In this document: positions 5,629-7,564 of the stretch, piece after piece
Position numbering within the stretch: position 1 is the first letter of the stretch
How the letters are laid out: each line of letters begins with the position of its first letter
Assembly (NCBI GenBank): GCA_022844585.1
Contig: JALHLM010000296.1
Span: forward strand, 1-7,564
Origin: Pirellulales bacterium
GTDB lineage: Bacteria > Planctomycetota > Planctomycetia > Pirellulales > JALHLM01
Direction of reading: 5' to 3'
Length of the DNA stretch: 7,564 nucleotides
Program-made: the position numbers and the translations under genes
Notes under the pieces: model-generated
What the model saw: only the letters and a program-made list of their open reading frames with translations
Databases searched by the model: none
Told to the model about the DNA's origin: nothing

Positions 5629-7564
5629 TCAGCGGGTGCGCCCATGGCGGCGCGGCGGCGTTGTATCAGTGGCCGCGAGCTGCGCGAAGACGGCGTCGGT
5701 GGCGCGCGTGTTGGCCGCGACGCGCTCGATCAAGCGACTCGGCGCCGTGGGCGCTGCCGCTGGAGTTACCATGCTTGGCGCGCCGCCTCCACCCGATTCG
5801 CCGAAATGGTTGCGCACGAGATTCAAGTCTTCGATATTCACCACGTCGTCGCCATTGGCGTCGCCGGGCAAAGGGCCGACATAGCTTTGCCACTCCTCGT
5901 CGCCGCGGGACACGCCGAAGTAGTTGCGGACATTATTCAAATCTTCGATGTCAACGCGGTCGTCGCCGTTGGTGTCGCCGGGGCGGAAGCGCACGGAGAT
6001 CGTCGTTTCGACCATCGTCGTGCCACCGTCGTCGTCGGTGACATGCAGCACGACTTGATAGTCCCCCATCTGCTGGGGCGTGAAATGCAGCTCGGCCTCT
6101 TCGCTGGTCGCGACGACGTTGCCATTGCGCAACAATTCCCAGGCATACACAAACGTGTCGGCGCCGGGGTCGGTCACCGCGACGGAAAGAATCAATTCTT
6201 GCAGAGGCGTCGGTTCGAGCGGCGTCACGACGATCTCCGCGGACGGCGCTTGATTGGCGACGTTCACGGTGAGTGCGGTCTCCGCAACGCCAAGATCATC
6301 GTCGTTGACGGTGAGCTTGATTGCATAGTCGTCTGTGCCCGTGTCCGTGGGATTGTCGTCGGCGTAGGTGTGCGTCGTATTGAACGCCCGACTCAGCGGG
6401 TCAACCGTCACTGATTCGATTTGGCCGTCGCCCCAGTCGATGGAAAGCGTGAACACGTCATTCAGGCCAGGATCGACGATGACGCCGGTTACCGTCACGC
6501 TCGCACCTTCGACGATCGCGTTGGCGGAAAGCAGCACGTCGGCAAACGTCGGCGCGACATTGCGTACCGTGACCGCGGCGGGCGTGAACTCCTCGCCCAA
6601 ATCGTCGTCGGCGACCGTGAACGTGAAATGCGTGAGGTCTACGTCGGTATCGCTCGGATCGTCGTCCGCATACGTATGGGTGACCTCGAAAGTGCGCGTG
6701 ATCGGATCGATTTCGACGAGTTGCTCGACGCCGTCCGCCCAAACGAATAGCAGCGTATGCGTGTCGTCCGCGCCGGGATCGTTGACGCGACCGGTGATGG
6801 TGAAGGACTCGCCTTCTTCCAATACGATCTTCGAGAACTGCAAATCGACCAGCGACGGCGCGACATTGTGGATTTCGGCCGTGACTTCAGCCAATTCACT
6901 CGCGCCGCCCTCATCGTCGCGGATCGCGACGCGAATGGTCGCGGGATCGAACGCCGTCCCGCTTGGCCCGTCGTCCCGGAAAGTGTGCGCTACTTGGAAA
7001 TCCCGCGCGCCCGCTTGCACAGGCACGCTTTCGATCGTGCCGTCGCCCCAGTCGATGTCGAGCGTATGTCCATCGGCGCTGCCGGGATCGACAAAAACGC
7101 CGCTCAGCATGACATTGGAACCTTCATCGATCGCGTCGACGGGATCCAGCACCAATCCACTCGGCGCGACGTTTTCGACGGTCAAACTCGACTCGGCAAC
7201 GTGCGTGCCGCCGTAGCCGTCGTCGACACGAACGGCGATAGTATAAACTCCATCATCGTCGATGCCGAGCGCGGCGAGTTCCGCGGCGGAGATGAGTGGC
7301 GTCGCGTCGACGGCGTCTTCAAATACGCCGTCGTGGTTCAAGTCCCAGGCGTAACTGAGGACCTGGCCGAAATCCGCGTCTGTCGAAGCGCTGGCGTCCA
7401 ACCGCAATTCGCCGCCTTCGGCGATGGCGTAGGGCCCGCCTGCCGCGGCGATCGGCGTTTGATTGATCTGCCCAACATAGCGCTGCGTGTAGATGCCCCA
7501 GCCGCTGCCGTCCTGGCTCATGCTTTGCCACGCGACGACGAAATCGCCCCGGGGCGTCATCGCG
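5629..7564 (-). CDS. Large exported PKD-repeat protein with dockerin-like C-terminus (5' end outside the window)
   Basis: The frame is open through the right edge, so the start and any signal peptide are not visible; the last 643 residues plus a partial codon region are here. Numbering from the Met at 7558-7560, residues 6-29 form one unit of the exoprotein repeat with FVVAW, QDGSG, GIY and QRY. Five PKD/Ig-like domains follow: 32-129, 130-232, 233-334, 335-436 and 437-524. They share D-P-G, I-D-W-G-D-G, T-H-T-Y-A-D-D and V-x-D-D-D-x-G motifs. Two dockerin-like calcium-binding repeats lie at 528-549 and 566-587. A Gly-rich linker (GGGG at 590-593) leads to an Ala-rich, finally basic tail ending RRHGRTR. 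No catalytic domain is visible. The acidic composition and repeats indicate an extracellular or surface protein, perhaps for adhesion or matrix. The stop is TGA at 5629-5631. Planctomycetes carry many large proteins of this architecture; the specific role cannot be told. Confidence 0.9.
   Translation of the reverse strand, partial: AMTPRGDFVVAWQSMSQDGSGWGIYTQRYVGQINQTPIAAAGGPYAIAEGGELRLDASASTDADFGQVLSYAWDLNHDGVFEDAVDATPLISAAELAALGIDDDGVYTIAVRVDDGYGGTHVAESSLTVENVAPSGLVLDPVDAIDEGSNVMLSGVFVDPGSADGHTLDIDWGDGTIESVPVQAGARDFQVAHTFRDDGPSGTAFDPATIRVAIRDDEGGASELAEVTAEIHNVAPSLVDLQFSKIVLEEGESFTITGRVNDPGADDTHTLLFVWADGVEQLVEIDPITRTFEVTHTYADDDPSDTDVDLTHFTFTVADDDLGEEFTPAAVTVRNVAPTFADVLLSANAIVEGASVTVTGVIVDPGLNDVFTLSIDWGDGQIESVTVDPLSRAFNTTHTYADDNPTDTGTDDYAIKLTVNDDDLGVAETALTVNVANQAPSAEIVVTPLEPTPLQELILSVAVTDPGADTFVYAWELLRNGNVVATSEEAELHFTPQQMGDYQVVLHVTDDDGGTTMVETTISVRFRPGDTNGDDRVDIEDLNNVRNYFGVSRGDEEWQSYVGPLPGDANGDDVVNIEDLNLVRNHFGESGGGGAPSMVTPAAAPTAPSRLIERVAANTRATDAVFAQLAATDTTPPRRHGRTR
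5800..5979 (-). repeat. Two dockerin-like EF-hand repeats
   Basis: Two 22-residue units, encoded at 5914-5979 and 5800-5865, match at 17 of 22 residues and are separated by 16 residues. Each has the pattern G-D-x-N-G-D-D-x-V-x-I-E-D-L-N-x-V-R-N-x-F-G. The loop supplies calcium ligands at positions 1, 3, 5 and 12 (Asp, Asn, Asp, Asp). The usual Gly at loop position 6 is Asp in both. At DNA level about 51 of 66 bases agree by eye. In planctomycetes such pairs usually sit at the C-terminus of secreted proteins and do not imply a cellulosome. Confidence 0.85.
5989..7467 (-). repeat. Five tandem PKD/Ig-like domains
   Basis: Domains of about 88 to 103 residues follow head to tail, encoded at 7174-7467, 6865-7173, 6559-6864, 6253-6558 and 5989-6252. 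The middle three begin with V-A-P and the last with Q-A-P. The first has YAWDLNHDG, typical of PKD domains that open with GGPY. The second and fourth carry DWGDG, while the third has the degenerate VWADG. The third and fourth share HTYADD and DDDLG and look like the most closely related pair. The last is a variant with YAWELLRNG and a D-Y-Q-V strand. Confidence 0.82.

Noticed and set aside
5800..5979. Dockerin repeats as evidence for a cellulosome
   Set aside because: No cohesin or catalytic glycosidase is visible, and dockerin-like pairs are widespread at the ends of planctomycete exoproteins without cellulosomes.
5644..6414. Plus-strand open frame of 256 codons
   Set aside because: Antisense to the dockerin and PKD region. 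Its apparent internal repeats simply mirror the dockerin repeats on the other strand.
6368..7216. Plus-strand open frame of 282 codons, Ser/Thr-rich
   Set aside because: Antisense to the PKD array; its Ser/Val/Thr periodicity is the reverse complement of the Asp-rich repeats.

Overview
The window looks like a piece of a GC-rich chromosome from a planctomycete, probably a Pirellulales-type lineage. This is inferred from gene content, not from a marker gene. The clues are a long secreted protein ending in PKD-like repeats, two dockerin-like calcium-binding repeats and an alanine-rich tail; a membrane-anchored DUF11-repeat protein with a long acidic Pro/Ala/Glu linker; a FeoB with a QANRRRG version of the G5 loop; and mostly weak Shine-Dalgarno sequences. 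I see no rRNA, tRNA, insertion sequence, integrase, CRISPR array or phage gene.

All five supported genes lie on the minus strand, so transcription runs from the right edge to the left. From right to left: (1) 5629-7564, the C-terminal part of a large exported repeat protein whose start lies beyond the right edge; (2) 5260-5598, 30 bases downstream, a 112-residue protein resembling a stand-alone sugar-binding jelly-roll domain; (3) 4997-5179, a 60-residue unrecognised small protein of clearly lower GC; (4) 2589-4781, feoB, the ferrous iron transporter, after a 215-base gap and with no feoA in view; (5) 144 to about 2414, a DUF11-repeat envelope protein with an N-terminal hydrophobic anchor. 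The first 143 bases hold no gene I can support, only a short cluster of AGTAGGTG repeats just after the DUF11 stop codon.

No shared pathway is evident. FeoB is a housekeeping iron importer. The two large flanking proteins are envelope or extracellular repeat proteins of the kind planctomycetes carry in many paralogues. The 112-residue gene is close enough to the exoprotein gene to be co-transcribed, but a good -10-like hexamer just upstream of its start could also give it its own, nearly leaderless transcript. I do not see a previously undescribed multi-gene system. The most worthwhile leads are the low-GC 60-residue gene, the isolated sugar-binding-like domain, the exoprotein's C-terminal tail, and the repeated motifs in the DUF11 protein's linker.
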